A DNA stretch of 64,000 nt from Acidipila sp. EB88 (GTDB taxonomy: Bacteria > Acidobacteriota > Terriglobia > Terriglobales > Acidobacteriaceae), in NCBI RefSeq assembly GCF_003858395.1, contig NZ_QWEV01000005.1:1922001-1986000 (forward strand), read 5' to 3'. The translations under genes and the position numbers were made by a program. Of this stretch, positions 52,273 to 62,359 are shown one piece after another (the stretch's first letter is position 1; each line of letters begins with the position of its first letter). The notes under the pieces were generated by a model. The model searched no databases. It had not been told where the DNA came from and saw only the letters and a program-made list of their open reading frames with translations.

Positions 52273-54954
52273 ATGGCAGACGAAGAAAACCCGCAACTTC
52301 CCCTCGAGGGCGACAGCTCCAACGGCACTGGCGATCCACCCTCCGGCATCAACGCGCCGGGCGCACCCGGTGCCGCTTCACTGATCTCGATCAATATCGA
52401 AGATGAGATGCGGCGTTCGTATCTCGATTACTCGATGTCGGTGATCATCGGCCGCGCGCTGCCCGAGGTGCGTGACGGGCTCAAGCCGGTGCATCGTCGC
52501 ATCCTGTACACGCTGCATGAAATGGGCCTGCAGTACAACAAGAAGTACACCAAATGCGCCAAGGTAGTCGGGCAGGCCATGGGGCAGTACCATCCCCACG
52601 GCGACTCCGCCATCTACGACACCCTCGTACGCCTGGCGCAGCCCTTCTCGCTGCGCTACCCGCTGATCGATGGCCAGGGCAACTTCGGCTCGGTCGACGG
52701 CGATCCGCCAGCCGCCATGCGGTACACCGAGGCGCGCATGATGCGCATCGCAGGCGAGATGCTTGCTGACATCGACATGGAGACGGTGGACTTTACGCCG
52801 AACTATGACGAGTCCACGCTGGAGCCGACCGTGCTGCCGGCACGCATTCCCAATCTCATCGTCAATGGTTCGGGCGGCATCGCCGTCGGCATGGCGACCA
52901 ACATCCCGCCTCACAACCTGACCGAGGTCGTCAACGCGACGATCGAACTGGTGCAGAACCCGCAGGGCGGCCTGGCCGAAGTGCTCCAGCACGTACAGGG
53001 CCCGGACTTCCCAACCGGCGGCTTCATCTACGGCAAGAGCGGCATCGCCAACGCATATCGCACTGGCCGCGGCCGCTTCCTGATGCGCGCCAAGGTCGGC
53101 ACGGAAAACATCTCCGGCGGACGCCAGGCCATCATCGTCACCGAGATTCCGTACCAGGTGAACAAGTCCAAGCTGATCGAGCGCGTGGCGGATCTTGTCC
53201 ACGAGAAGGTCATTGACGACATCAGCGACGTGCGTGATGAAAGCGATCGCGACGGCATGCGTATCGTGATCGAGCTCAAGCGCGGCACCGAGTCGCAGAT
53301 CGTGCTGAACCAGCTCTACAAACACACGCAAATGCAGGAAAGCTTCTCGATGATTTTTCTCGCGGTGGTCAACAACCAGCCGCGCGAGCTGCCCCTGCAC
53401 GAAGCGATTCACCACTTTATCGATCACCGCGTGGACGTGGTGCGCCGCCGTACCGCCTTCCTGTTGCGTAAGGCGCGTGACCGTGAACACGTTCTGCTCG
53501 GCTACCAGATCGCGCTCGACCATCTCGACAGCGTGATCCGGATTATCCGCGGCAGCTCCTCCCGCCCGGATGCCCGCGAGAACCTCTTCCAGTTCTTCTC
53601 CGGCCGCACCATCACCGTGCGCGGCAATGCCATGGAAGGCGTCACGCTCGACCCGGCAAAGTATCTCAACGACGGCATCACTATCCTGCCGGCAACGCTG
53701 GTGCTGAGCTACCGTCAGATTGACACGATCCTGGAACTGCAGCTCTATCGCCTCACGCAGATCTCGATCGACGAGATCATGCGCGAGCTCAACGAAGTCC
53801 GCGGCAACATCGCGGAGTTCGAATCGATACTTGCCAGCGAGAAGAAGCTGCGCGACGTTATCGTCAAGGAATTGGAAGCAGTGCGCGATCAGTACGGCGA
53901 CGCGCGCCGCACCCACATCCTCGACGAGACCGCCGAGCTGCAGCTGGAAGACCTGATCGCTGACGAGCAGGTTGCCGTTACCGTTTCGCACTCGCAGTAC
54001 CTCAAGCGGACGCCGATCTCGATCTATCGCCAGCAGCGTCGCGGCGGTGTGGGCCGCATCGGCATGAAGACGCGCGAAGAAGACTTTGTGCAGCAGCTCA
54101 TCGTCAACTCCACGCACGCCTTCCTGCTCTGCTTCACCAACACCGGCCGCATGTACTGGCTCAAGATCTACGAGATCCCCGACGTCGGTGCGGCAGGTCG
54201 CGGTAAGTCCATGGCCAGCCTGCTGAACCTGCAGCCCGGTGAGCAGGTACGCAACATTCTCGCGGTGCGCAACCTCGAGGAAGACGGCAAGTTCATCTTC
54301 TTCGCGACCCGCAAGGGCACCGTCAAGAAGACCCCGCTCAAGGACTTCTGCAACGTGCAGTCGCGCGGCATCATCGCCATCGGTATCGACGATGACGATG
54401 AGCTGATCGGCGTGCGCATCACCGATGGCAAGCAGATCATCTTCCTGGCCACGCATGAGGGTCTCGCGATCCGCTTCCCCGAAGACGGTGTCCGCTCCAT
54501 GGGCCGTCCTGCCTACGGGGTACGCGGCATCGACATCCAGAAGAAGGATTACGTGGTAGGCCTGGCGGCGACACCTGCCGAGCGCACCACGGGCGAAGAC
54601 GGCAAGCGCGACGCCTCGCTGATCCTCACGGTGACCTCGAACGGATACGGCAAGCGGACCGATGTGGACGAGTACCGTCTGCAGACCCGTGGCGGTAAGG
54701 GTGTCATCAACCTCAAGACCAGCACCAAGAATGGCACTGTCAACGCCATCCAGCTGGTGGATGAAACTTCGGAGCTGATGGTGATCTCGCAGTACGGCAA
54801 GATCATCCGCATCGACACCAAGACCATCCGCGCGGCCGGCCGCTCGACCCAGGGCGTCAAGCTGCTCAACCTCGATCCGGAAGACAAGGTGGCCGCTGCC
54901 GTGGTCATTCCTCCGGAAGAGCTGAAGGACGATCTGCCACCGCTGCTGCAGTAA
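52273..54954 (+). CDS. gyrA: DNA gyrase subunit A
   Basis: GyrA is the DNA-breaking subunit of gyrase. The 893-residue product has the N-terminal [20 protein letters not shown]. The quinolone region [19 protein letters not shown] keeps Ser and Asp at the resistance positions, so no resistance mutation is evident there. [10 protein letters not shown] carries the active Tyr. Six C-terminal blades follow, with a GyrA box reading QRRGGVG rather than the usual QRRGGKG. A 17-bp palindromic terminator follows about 30 nt after the stop. Confidence 0.97.
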   Translation: MADEENPQLPLEGDSSNGTGDPPSGINAPGAPGAASLISINIEDEMRRSYLDYSMSVIIGRALPEVRDGLKPVHRRILYTLHEMGLQYNKKYTKCAKVVGQAMGQYHPHGDSAIYDTLVRLAQPFSLRYPLIDGQGNFGSVDGDPPAAMRYTEARMMRIAGEMLADIDMETVDFTPNYDESTLEPTVLPARIPNLIVNGSGGIAVGMATNIPPHNLTEVVNATIELVQNPQGGLAEVLQHVQGPDFPTGGFIYGKSGIANAYRTGRGRFLMRAKVGTENISGGRQAIIVTEIPYQVNKSKLIERVADLVHEKVIDDISDVRDESDRDGMRIVIELKRGTESQIVLNQLYKHTQMQESFSMIFLAVVNNQPRELPLHEAIHHFIDHRVDVVRRRTAFLLRKARDREHVLLGYQIALDHLDSVIRIIRGSSSRPDARENLFQFFSGRTITVRGNAMEGVTLDPAKYLNDGITILPATLVLSYRQIDTILELQLYRLTQISIDEIMRELNEVRGNIAEFESILASEKKLRDVIVKELEAVRDQYGDARRTHILDETAELQLEDLIADEQVAVTVSHSQYLKRTPISIYRQQRRGGVGRIGMKTREEDFVQQLIVNSTHAFLLCFTNTGRMYWLKIYEIPDVGAAGRGKSMASLLNLQPGEQVRNILAVRNLEEDGKFIFFATRKGTVKKTPLKDFCNVQSRGIIAIGIDDDDELIGVRITDGKQIIFLATHEGLAIRFPEDGVRSMGRPAYGVRGIDIQKKDYVVGLAATPAERTTGEDGKRDASLILTVTSNGYGKRTDVDEYRLQTRGGKGVINLKTSTKNGTVNAIQLVDETSELMVISQYGKIIRIDTKTIRAAGRSTQGVKLLNLDPEDKVAAAVVIPPEELKDDLPPLLQ

Positions 54955-54983
54955 GCGCTGCGACACGACGCAGGATCGGCACA

Positions 54984-55017
54984 CAGCAAGGGCGCGGAAG
55001 CTTCCGCGCCCTTGCTG
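54984..55017 (+). terminator. Terminator after gyrA
   Basis: CAGCAAGGGCGCGGAAG (54984-55000) is followed directly by its reverse complement (55001-55017). It makes a 17-bp palindrome with a tiny loop; only short T runs follow. The rest of 54955-55201 holds no ORF I can support. Confidence 0.75.
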
Positions 55018-55201
55018 CGTCTGCCTGTCTCTCCCTTGAGGCCGCCCCACCGTGTCGGAGCCCTGCCCCGGCTCTGCCGACTTTCAGCAGGCGCAAGCCA
55101 GTTCTCCTTTGGACGAGAGCGCATGCTGAAGCCGCATCTTAAAGATGAGCGCGAACAGGCTTCGCTAAGCGCAACAGTTTCGCACTTTCAGGAGAACACT
55201 T

Positions 55202-55996
55202 ATGACTTCCAAAGGACTGGCACTCGTCACCGGCGCATCAAGCGGCATCGGCTACCACCTCGCAAAGCAGCTCGCCGAGGACGGGTACGATCTCGTCATC
55301 TCCGGCGAGGAGCAGGGACTTACCGGAAAGGCCTCGGCAGACTTCAAGGCGCTTGGCGTCAACGTCACCTCGTACGTGGGCGATCTCACGCAGTTCCAGA
55401 GCAACATGGACCTGTGGCATACCGTGGAAGCGGCCGGACAGCCACTCGCCATTGCCTGCATCAATGCCGGCCTCGGCCAGGGCGGCATGTTTGCCGACAC
55501 GCCGCTTACGCAGGAGCTGGAAATCGTCAACCTGAACTGCGGCGCAACCGTGCACATGGCCAAGCACGTGGTGAAGCAGATGCGTGGTTCCGGCGGCGGC
55601 CGCATCCTGTTCACGGCTTCCATCGTGAGCGAGATGATCGCCCCGGGCGAAGCGGTTTACGCCGCGTCCAAGGCCTTCGTCTTCCACTTCGCCAAGAGCC
55701 TCCGTTACGAGCTCAAGGACACAGGCATCACCGTGACAGCACTGCAGCCTGGCCCCACCGCGACTAATTTCTTCAACGCTTCCGGTGCGGGCGATACCAA
55801 GGTGGGGACCGAGGGCAAGGAGCAGAACCAGCCCGACGAAGTGGCGCGCCAGGGTCTCAAGGCGCTGTTCGCCGGCGAGGAGCATGTGTACGCCTCGTCG
55901 CTCACCACCAAGATCGAAGGCGCGTTGATGGGTCTTGTGCCGGAAGCACTGCAGTCGGCCATGCACAAGGGCATGATGGAGCCTGCCAAGAAGTAG
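55202..55996 (+). CDS. Short-chain dehydrogenase/reductase
   Basis: The 264-residue product begins with the NAD(P) motif LALVTGASSGIGYHLAKQLA. It has INAGLGQGG (NAG motif), a Ser in LFTASIVSEM and the YxxxK pair in EAVYAASKAFVFHFAKSLRY, all SDR features. AGGAG lies ahead of ATG 55202. It stands alone between two terminators. The substrate is unknown. Confidence 0.92.
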   Translation: MTSKGLALVTGASSGIGYHLAKQLAEDGYDLVISGEEQGLTGKASADFKALGVNVTSYVGDLTQFQSNMDLWHTVEAAGQPLAIACINAGLGQGGMFADTPLTQELEIVNLNCGATVHMAKHVVKQMRGSGGGRILFTASIVSEMIAPGEAVYAASKAFVFHFAKSLRYELKDTGITVTALQPGPTATNFFNASGAGDTKVGTEGKEQNQPDEVARQGLKALFAGEEHVYASSLTTKIEGALMGLVPEALQSAMHKGMMEPAKK

Positions 55997-56022
55997 GTTC
56001 TTTGGTTCTTGAGGACGGCAGA

Positions 56023-56048
56023 AACGGGTGCCCCCTGGGGCACCCGTT
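56023..56048. terminator. Terminator between the SDR and PEGA genes
   Basis: AACGGGTGCCCC / GGGGCACCCGTT (12 bp, loop CT) lies between convergent genes and can serve either strand. Confidence 0.85.
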
Positions 56049-56063
56049 CTCCATCCCCGGCGC

Positions 56064-56927
56064 TTATTTCTGCACGGCCTGGGTCGCCTGGGCTTCCAGT
56101 TCCGCATGCAGCCGAACAGCCGTCCCGGAGGCCGCAAGCGTACGGGTCCAGTCGGCATAGCCGTGCTTGCGCACCGTCACTTCGTGCTTCCCGCTCGTGA
56201 GCGACAGCTCGGATGGCGTGTTGCCGGCAAACGCCCCGTCGATCAACACGTCACAGTTCGGGACGCTGGCGTCAATGGAAACCTGGGACATCCCGGCGGC
56301 CGCGCTGGCGCGGGTCGTATCGGCCGCCGGCGCCGTAAGCGCCGCCAGCTTCAGGTGCATGTCTCCATCCACGAAGGCGGTTGTTTCAAGCCCCTTGGGC
56401 AGCGTCAGGTCTTTGCCATGGATGAACAGGAACAGTGGCGCCGCTGGAAAAAACAGGATACCGGTAGCAACCATGGCCCCGGTCATCGCTCCTGTATGTC
56501 CGCCCGCTTTGCCACCTGCGGTGGCCCGCAGCTGCGCCTTTTCGTTGTCGACCAGCCGCACGCTGTCTACGTTCAGGTCCAGCCTGCCGCCACGTCCCAT
56601 TGTCTTCTTGTGCTCGGCATCGGTAACCGTTGCCAGAGCGGTCGCGCCCTTGGCGATCACCGTTACGCCCTGCACCTGCACATCCTCCACCACCTCAAAC
56701 GGGATCTGCTGCCCTGTCTTCGCGGTTGCGGAGGATACAGTATCGGAAAGCCGGAGCTTTACCGGGGTGCCGTCCAGCAGTGTGTCGGGTGCCGGAGCGG
56801 ACGCGGCCTGCGCGGGTACGGCGGCCTTGATCGGCTGGGGCGCTGCCGTCTGCGCCAGGCCAAAAGTGTTGCACAACAGCATGGAACTGAAACAAAGCAA
56901 CGAACAAACAGCTTTCGAAGAAGGCAC
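56064..56927 (-). CDS. Exported PEGA-domain protein
   Basis: The 287-residue product starts at GTG 56927, 6 nt after AAAGG. The signal-like N-terminus (SSKAVCSLLCFSSMLLCNTF, then GLAQT) is followed by a beta-rich middle domain (VKLRLSDTVSSATAKTGQQI), a Gly/Met stretch with one hydrophobic segment, and a C-terminal PEGA-like domain (VPNCDVLIDGAFAGNTPSEL). PEGA domains are found in surface proteins. The role is unknown. The gene is divergent from the YIP1 gene. Confidence 0.78.
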   Translation of the reverse strand: MPSSKAVCSLLCFSSMLLCNTFGLAQTAAPQPIKAAVPAQAASAPAPDTLLDGTPVKLRLSDTVSSATAKTGQQIPFEVVEDVQVQGVTVIAKGATALATVTDAEHKKTMGRGGRLDLNVDSVRLVDNEKAQLRATAGGKAGGHTGAMTGAMVATGILFFPAAPLFLFIHGKDLTLPKGLETTAFVDGDMHLKLAALTAPAADTTRASAAAGMSQVSIDASVPNCDVLIDGAFAGNTPSELSLTSGKHEVTVRKHGYADWTRTLAASGTAVRLHAELEAQATQAVQK

Positions 56928-57082
56928 GCAGAACCTTTCTGGTCGCAAAGAAGCAACGCCAAGGTAGCAGTTCTGTTTGCGTTGCCGGGTGTGCAGGCCT
57001 TCGGCGGAATTACGCAAGTAAGAAGGCGCGTTCTGAATCAAGACCGCGGTTTTTTGCAGTAGCCAGCTGAGCGGCTCACGAC

Positions 57083-57088
57083 TACACT
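57083..57088 (+). promoter_or_regulatory. Likely -10 box of the YIP1 gene
   Basis: TACACT lies 33 nt before ATG 57122, and GAGGTGG is the ribosome site. The same hexamer precedes the metE riboswitch and ispE. Confidence 0.4.
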
Positions 57089-57121
57089 TCTTGCGCAAAG
57101 TTGCAATGAGGTGGATGACCC

Positions 57122-57883
57122 ATGAGTTCTGCCGTGCAAGCAAGTTCCGCATTTGAAGAGCAACCGGATCCCAGTCCTCTGCAGCGCGTGCTGCTTGTGT
57201 TCTCCACGCCCTCGCGGGCGTTCGCCGGCCCCCGCCTGGCCACAAGCTGGTGGCTGCCGTATCTCATCATGATGATCGTAGGGTTCGGCGCCATCTCCAT
57301 GATCGGGGCAAAGGTGAGCTGGGACACCGTGGCGAAGAACAACCTGGCCGCGTCGCCCAAGCAGCAGGCCCGCCTGGATGCTCTGCCCGCAGAGCAGCAG
57401 CAACAGCAACTTGCGCTTACAGCCCGTATCACGCGCACCATCGCCTTCATCAGCCCGGTCATTGCTCCGCTGATCGCCGGGGCGCTGATCAGCGGAGTGT
57501 TTCTCGCGACCTTTCGATTTGGCCTGGGGGCGCAGGTGCATTTCGCGCCTCTGTTTGCGGTGTACTTTTTCTCTTCATTGCCTATGGTGCTCAAGGGCCT
57601 GCTGGAGGCCGTAACACTTGCCCTCACGGCAGGCGTCGACACCTTCCAGATCAACAATCCGCTTGGCAGCAACCCGGCCTACTACCTGCAGGGTTCCGGG
57701 CTGCCGCACTGGGCGCTTTCCCTGCTGAGCTGGCTGGACGTGTTCCTGATCTGGCAGATCTGGCTGCTGATTATCGGTTGCGCTGTTGTTGCACGCATTT
57801 CCCGCAGCCGCGCTGCCTTGGTCGTGCTGGGCTGGACCCTGGTGTCGATCCTGCTGGGTACCGCGGGCGCACTCTTCACCTGA
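57122..57883 (+). CDS. YIP1 family membrane protein
   Basis: The 253-residue product has a soluble start with PLQRVLLVFSTPSRAFAGPR, then five or so transmembrane helices (WLPYLIMMIVGFGAISMIG and later IGCAVVARISRSRAALVVLG). A Gln-run (QQQQQ) lies near 95. YIP1 proteins are integral membrane proteins of unclear bacterial function. GAGGTGG precedes the ATG. Confidence 0.85.
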   Translation: MSSAVQASSAFEEQPDPSPLQRVLLVFSTPSRAFAGPRLATSWWLPYLIMMIVGFGAISMIGAKVSWDTVAKNNLAASPKQQARLDALPAEQQQQQLALTARITRTIAFISPVIAPLIAGALISGVFLATFRFGLGAQVHFAPLFAVYFFSSLPMVLKGLLEAVTLALTAGVDTFQINNPLGSNPAYYLQGSGLPHWALSLLSWLDVFLIWQIWLLIIGCAVVARISRSRAALVVLGWTLVSILLGTAGALFT

Positions 57884-57889
57884 AAGGAA

Positions 57890-57914
57890 AAGGGAAGGCC
57901 GAAGCCTTCCCCTT
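57890..57914 (+). terminator. Hairpin after the YIP1 gene
   Basis: AAGGGAAGGC and GCCTTCCCCTT pair around a CGAA loop with one unpaired C. Only TT follows, so termination may be weak. It lies between convergent genes. Confidence 0.6.
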
Positions 57915-57944
57915 GATAGGCCCAGTGCAGGCGCAGCCTGCGAG

Positions 57945-59201
57945 CTACTCCGTCCAGCGCTTGAAGATCAGCGAGGCATTGGTGCCGCCGAAGCCGAAGG
58001 AGTTCGACAGGGCATACTCGATCGGCAGCTTCTCCGCACCGTGCATGACGTAGTTCAGGTCGCAGCCTTCGTCCGGTGTCACCAGGTTCGCCGTCGGCGG
58101 CGCGGTCTGGTGCTGCAATGCGCAGATCGTGATGCCTGCCTCGAGTCCGCCCGCGCCACCCAGCAGGTGGCCCGTCATTGACTTGGTCGAGCTCACGCGC
58201 AGCGTGTGGTTGCGGGCATGCTCGCCGAACAGGTTCGCAATCGCCGTGCTTTCGCTCACATCGCCCAGCGGCGTGCTGGTCGCGTGCGCGTTCAGGTAGC
58301 CGATCTGCTCCGGCTTGAGACCCGCGCTCTTGAGCGAGGCACGCATGGCGCGCATGCAGCCATCGCCTTCCGGCGCCATCCCGGTGATATGAAAAGCGTC
58401 ACCGCTCATGCCGTAACCCACTACCTCGGCCAGGATCTTCGCGCCGCGTGCCCTGGCAAACTCGAGCTCTTCCAGTATCAGGATGCCCGCGCCTTCGCCG
58501 ACGACGAAGCCGTCGCGATCCTTGTCCCACGGGCGGCACGCCGTCGCGGGGTCGTCATTTCGGGTTGAGAGCGCACGCATGGCCGCGAATCCGCCCACCG
58601 ACATAGGCGTGATGGCAGCTTCCGCGCCTCCCGCGATCATCACATCGGCGTCGCCGCGCTCAATGATGCGGAACGAGTCCCCTATGGAGTGCGCGCCGGA
58701 GGTGCAGGCGGTCGAGGCGGTCTGGTTGGGTCCCTTGGCATTGTGGCGGATCGACACGTGCCCCGCAGCCAGGTTGGCGATCGTCGCCGGGATAAAAAAT
58801 GGGGAAATCTTGCGCTGGCCGCCCTGGAGGTAGGCACCATGCTCGCGTTCGATGATGTCGAAGCCGCCGATGCCGGAACCGATGTGCACCCCGACCTGCT
58901 CGGCAATATCGTCGGTGATCTTGAGTCCGGAGTGCTCGACCGCTTCGGCTGCCGCGGCTACACCCAGGTGGATGAAGCGCGACATCTTGCGGGATTCCTT
59001 CTTGTCCACAAACGCCAGGGGATCAAACCCCTTGACCTCCGCAGCAAAGGTGACGGAGAAGCCGGTTGTATCGAACGCAGTGATCGGCCCAACGCCGCTG
59101 CGCCCTGCCTCCAGGCTTCTCCATACCTCAGGTGCGGTATTGCCCACGGCGCAGATCAGGCCAACGCCTGTGATCACAACTCTTCGCGGTTGCCAGGGCA
59201 A
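57945..59201 (-). CDS. fabF: 3-oxoacyl-ACP synthase II
   Basis: FabF condenses acyl-ACP with malonyl-ACP. The 418-residue product has the catalytic Cys motif TASTACTSGAHSIGDSFRII, His motifs NAHATSTPLGDVSESTAI and KSMTGHLLGGAGGLEAG, and the C-terminal NSFGFGGTNASLIFKRW. The start is TTG 59201, just after the acpP stop (2-nt gap), so the two are coupled. A GTG further in the frame is less likely. Confidence 0.95.
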   Translation of the reverse strand: MPWQPRRVVITGVGLICAVGNTAPEVWRSLEAGRSGVGPITAFDTTGFSVTFAAEVKGFDPLAFVDKKESRKMSRFIHLGVAAAAEAVEHSGLKITDDIAEQVGVHIGSGIGGFDIIEREHGAYLQGGQRKISPFFIPATIANLAAGHVSIRHNAKGPNQTASTACTSGAHSIGDSFRIIERGDADVMIAGGAEAAITPMSVGGFAAMRALSTRNDDPATACRPWDKDRDGFVVGEGAGILILEELEFARARGAKILAEVVGYGMSGDAFHITGMAPEGDGCMRAMRASLKSAGLKPEQIGYLNAHATSTPLGDVSESTAIANLFGEHARNHTLRVSSTKSMTGHLLGGAGGLEAGITICALQHQTAPPTANLVTPDEGCDLNYVMHGAEKLPIEYALSNSFGFGGTNASLIFKRWTE

Positions 59202-59203
59202 AA

Positions 59204-59449
59204 CTACTTGCCACCTTTTGCATGCTTTTCGATGTACTCCGTCGCATCCTTGACCGTCTTGATCTTCTCGGCGTCTTCATCCGGGATCTCGAGGTCGAAT
59301 GCTTCCTCAAACTGCATGACGAGCTCAACCACGTCGAGCGAGTCAGCGCCCAGGTCTTCCTGGAACGATGCGCTGGGCGTCACTTCTGCTTCATCTACCT
59401 GCAGCTGCTCAACAATGATCTGCTTGACTTTCTCTTCAACCGCCGCCAT
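59204..59449 (-). CDS. acpP: Acyl carrier protein
   Basis: The 81-residue acidic product carries the phosphopantetheine Ser in [20 protein letters not shown] and ends [17 protein letters not shown] precedes ATG 59449. fabF follows after 2 nt, the usual acpP-fabF order. Confidence 0.97.
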   Translation of the reverse strand: MAAVEEKVKQIIVEQLQVDEAEVTPSASFQEDLGADSLDVVELVMQFEEAFDLEIPDEDAEKIKTVKDATEYIEKHAKGGK

Positions 59450-59822
59450 GCCATCTCCTCGTGTGTGGTTCCTGAACTCAAACAAACCGTCACGTGGCTG
59501 CAATGCCAGCCCCTTGCGAGAGGAGATCCGGCCAAGCCCACGAATCTCCAAGTCTACTGAGGGTGGAAAGAGGTGTAAAGCGCATCGCACCCTGTCCACG
59601 GAGATTCGCCGAATGTTGTCCGCAATGCCACACTTTGCCTCACTCCCACACCCACCCGTACGGGCCCTGTCGGCACACCTGCGACCGGGCCGCACGCAGG
59701 CCTGCTCTGACCCGGAAACGCGGCAATAGCCCTGTTTCGCCGGGCTTGCCCGGGCAGCCGGCCCCTAACAGCAGAGCCCTCATGCTCGCCTTTTGTTCCC
59801 CTCCGGTGGCACACTCGAAAGC
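59450..59822. other. Divergent intergenic region between acpP and rmuC
   Basis: The 373 nt hold no ORF I can support. They should contain the acpP promoter on the minus strand. On the plus side CACACT (59810-59815) ends 7 nt before the rmuC ATG. Confidence 0.4.
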
Positions 59823-61460
59823 ATGACTCCTGTTTGCTGGCTGCTTGCCCTCATCAGCCTTTTGCTCGGCGCCCTGGCCGGTTTTCTGCTGGGGCGCTCC
59901 AATGGAATGCGTGCTGCCCACGGTGCCGGCGAAGCAGCCCGCGGCGCGGAACGGCTCGAAGCGGAACGCCAGCTCGGTGCCGAGCGCTCGGCACGTGCCC
60001 AGGCCGTGACCCGCGCCGAGGCGTTGGAGCAGGCGCACTCCCTGCAGTCCGAAGAGCTCCTCCGGCAGCGCCGGCTTCGCGAGGACTCGCAGGCAGCTCT
60101 GGGCGTAGCCACTGCCGAGGCCAGCGGGCTGCGCACCCGGATCGAGGCGCTCGAGGCGCAATGCGTCAGGACCGAACAGCGCGAGCGCGCCCACGCCGAA
60201 ACCGCCACCGAGACCGCCGACCGGCTTCGCCATCAGCTCACCGAGGCCCATGCCGAGCGGGTGCGGCTGGCAGCCGAGCTCGACGCTGAACGCGCTGCCG
60301 GGGCGGAGCGCATTGAGACCATGCGCCGCGCCGATGCTGAGCGGATCGAGCTGTTTGCCGGCGCCCGCGCCGACATGGCGAACTCCTTTGAGAAGCTCGC
60401 CGCCAGCATCCTGGAAGACAAGAGCAAGCGCTTCACCGACCACAACCGCGTCAACATCGAGCAGGTGCTGCACCCGCTCCGGGAAAAGCTGGGCGAGTTC
60501 CAGCTCAAGGTCGAAGGCCTGCAGGCCGACGGGCTGGTGGGCCGCACCGAGCTCAAGTCGCAGATCGAAGCGCTGCGCACCATGAACGAGAAGCTCTCCG
60601 CCGACGCCAACAACCTGGTCAAGGCGCTCAAGGGTTCGTCCAAGCAGCAGGGCGACTGGGGCGAACTGATCCTGATCGACATGCTCAAGGAGGCAGGCCT
60701 GCAGGACGGCAAGCAGTTCCGCGTGCAGGCCTCATTCACCAATGAAGAGGGAAGGCAGGCGCGGCCGGACGTGATCCTCAACCTGCCCGGCGAAAAGCAC
60801 CTGGTCATTGACTCCAAGGTGTCGCTCACCAGCTACACCGAGTACTGCGCCTGCGACGACGATGCCAGCCGGCAGGGCTTCCTGGAGCGGCATGCGCGCT
60901 CGCTCCAGAACCACATCGACGGCCTGTCTTTGAAGCGCTACCAGACACTGCACCAGTTGCAGTCCATCGACTTCGTGGTGATGTTCGTGCCGATCGAGCC
61001 CGCCTACCTGCTGGCGCTGGCGCATGACGGCGGCCTGTGGCAGCGGGCCTGGAACAAGAACGTCCTGCTGGTCAGCCCGGGCACGCTGTTTCCGGTGATC
61101 CGCACCATCGCGCACATCTGGCAGCAGGAGCGGCAGACGCGCAACGTGGAGGAGATCCTGAAGCAGGCTGGCGGACTGTACGACAAGGTCGCAACCTTTG
61201 CCGAGAGCTTTGAGGATGTTGGTAAGCGGATCGGCGCAGCGAATGCGTCGTACGAGAAGGCGCTCAACCAATTGGCGCGCGGCACAGGACACGTGCTCGG
61301 CCGCATCAGCAAGCTCAAACAGCTGGGCCTGCGCACGGCAAAGAAAATGCCTGCCGGTTTTCAGATGGATGATGACTTGGAAGACGAGCAGGACGGCGGC
61401 GCGGATGCGAACCTGCCCCTGCTGGCTGCCGCTGCCCAGAAGCAGGAGGACTCCGAATGA
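59823..61460 (+). CDS. rmuC: DNA recombination protein RmuC
   Basis: The 545-residue product has an N-terminal membrane helix (VCWLLALISLLLGALAGFLL), a long coiled coil rich in Glu and Arg (about 30-200), and the RmuC nuclease-like domain. The domain carries QQGDWGELILIDMLKEAGLQ, GEKHLVIDSKVSLTSYTEY and NVLLVSPGTLFPVIRTIAHI. RmuC limits certain rearrangements, especially inverted repeats. No ribosome site is seen before ATG 59823. Its stop overlaps the next gene (ATGA). Confidence 0.93.
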   Translation: MTPVCWLLALISLLLGALAGFLLGRSNGMRAAHGAGEAARGAERLEAERQLGAERSARAQAVTRAEALEQAHSLQSEELLRQRRLREDSQAALGVATAEASGLRTRIEALEAQCVRTEQRERAHAETATETADRLRHQLTEAHAERVRLAAELDAERAAGAERIETMRRADAERIELFAGARADMANSFEKLAASILEDKSKRFTDHNRVNIEQVLHPLREKLGEFQLKVEGLQADGLVGRTELKSQIEALRTMNEKLSADANNLVKALKGSSKQQGDWGELILIDMLKEAGLQDGKQFRVQASFTNEEGRQARPDVILNLPGEKHLVIDSKVSLTSYTEYCACDDDASRQGFLERHARSLQNHIDGLSLKRYQTLHQLQSIDFVVMFVPIEPAYLLALAHDGGLWQRAWNKNVLLVSPGTLFPVIRTIAHIWQQERQTRNVEEILKQAGGLYDKVATFAESFEDVGKRIGAANASYEKALNQLARGTGHVLGRISKLKQLGLRTAKKMPAGFQMDDDLEDEQDGGADANLPLLAAAAQKQEDSE

Positions 61461-61954
61461 ATCCCATGCGCCACGCTCTACTCGCCATACTTGGCGCCGC
61501 GCTCGCCTTCTGTGTGGCATCCCCGGCAACGCTGCTCGCTCAGGCTCAAGCGCCTTCGTCCGGCCCTGCCGCCGGGCAGATCCAGGCGATGCTGCAAAAG
61601 CAGGCCGCAGACTGGAACCGCGGCGACCTGGACGCGTTCGCCACCGGGTACAAGAACTCTCCAGACATCCTGTTTATCGGCAAGGATGTGCGGATTGGTT
61701 ATGCCGCGATGCTGGCCCGGTACCGCCAGGCCTACGGCACCCGCGCAAAGATGGGAGCGCTCACCTTCACCGCGCTCGCCGTGCAGCCGCTCGACGCGCG
61801 GTTTGCGACCACCACGGGTCACTTCCACCTGGAGCGCACCGCCGAGGGTGGCGGCAACGCGGACGGCTACTTTCTGCTGGTGCTGGAGCACACGGGCACC
61901 GGCTGGAAGATCGTGCGCGATGACACCACGGCTCTTCCAGCGGTAATAAAGTAG
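61457..61954 (+). CDS. Exported SnoaL/DUF4440-like protein
   Basis: The 165-residue product has a signal peptide (RHALLAILGAALAFCVASPA) and an NTF2-like domain: MLQKQAADWNRGDLDAFATG, then ILFIGKDVRIGYAAMLARYR, and a final GTGWKIVRDDTTALP. ATG 61457 overlaps the rmuC stop, so it is coupled. The function is unknown. Confidence 0.82.
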   Translation: MNPMRHALLAILGAALAFCVASPATLLAQAQAPSSGPAAGQIQAMLQKQAADWNRGDLDAFATGYKNSPDILFIGKDVRIGYAAMLARYRQAYGTRAKMGALTFTALAVQPLDARFATTTGHFHLERTAEGGGNADGYFLLVLEHTGTGWKIVRDDTTALPAVIK

Positions 61955-61983
61955 TCCGGCTAACAATGAATACGCGTGCGGAT

Positions 61984-62292
61984 TTACTTCTTCTCGGTAT
62001 CTGCCGCGCCGGCGTAGCTGCCGGTGGAGTGGTACCCCGCTTGCGTGCCGCCAGGCATGGACTCCGCCAGGTCATTCGCCTTCTCGGCGTTGCCTTTCTG
62101 CTCGGAGCCGCTGACGTTGCCATGCAGCAGGGCGCGCTGCTCGCCCTCGGATGCCCCGGCGGCCTGCGTGTTCTGCGGCGCTACCGGCTCCACGCTGGTG
62201 GGCGCGGCCTGCGCGCTTGCTGCGTGGTTCTCGTGCTCCGGCGTCTTGTCGAGTGAGTGCTGTGTGCCTGCCTGCGGTTTGATCTCGCTCAT
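61984..62292 (-). CDS. Small hydrophilic disordered protein
   Basis: The 102-residue product (MSEIKPQAGTQHSLDKTPEH) has no hydrophobic stretch and is rich in Ala, Glu, Gln, Gly and Ser, ending AGYHSTGSYAGAADTEKK. GAGGGAGAG lies ahead of ATG 62292, so translation is likely. I recognise no family; the make-up resembles stress-linked disordered proteins but this is only a resemblance. Confidence 0.6.
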   Translation of the reverse strand: MSEIKPQAGTQHSLDKTPEHENHAASAQAAPTSVEPVAPQNTQAAGASEGEQRALLHGNVSGSEQKGNAEKANDLAESMPGGTQAGYHSTGSYAGAADTEKK

Positions 62293-62359
62293 GGTGAAAC
62301 TCTCCCTCTATCGAGCACTCGGTCGAGCGACTCGGTTCGTCGATAGGATGCGCCCCGCC

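Noticed and set aside
52378..55050. 890-aa minus-strand ORF opposite gyrA
   Set aside because: GyrA explains the region completely. The opposite frame has no start with a ribosome site and no domain.
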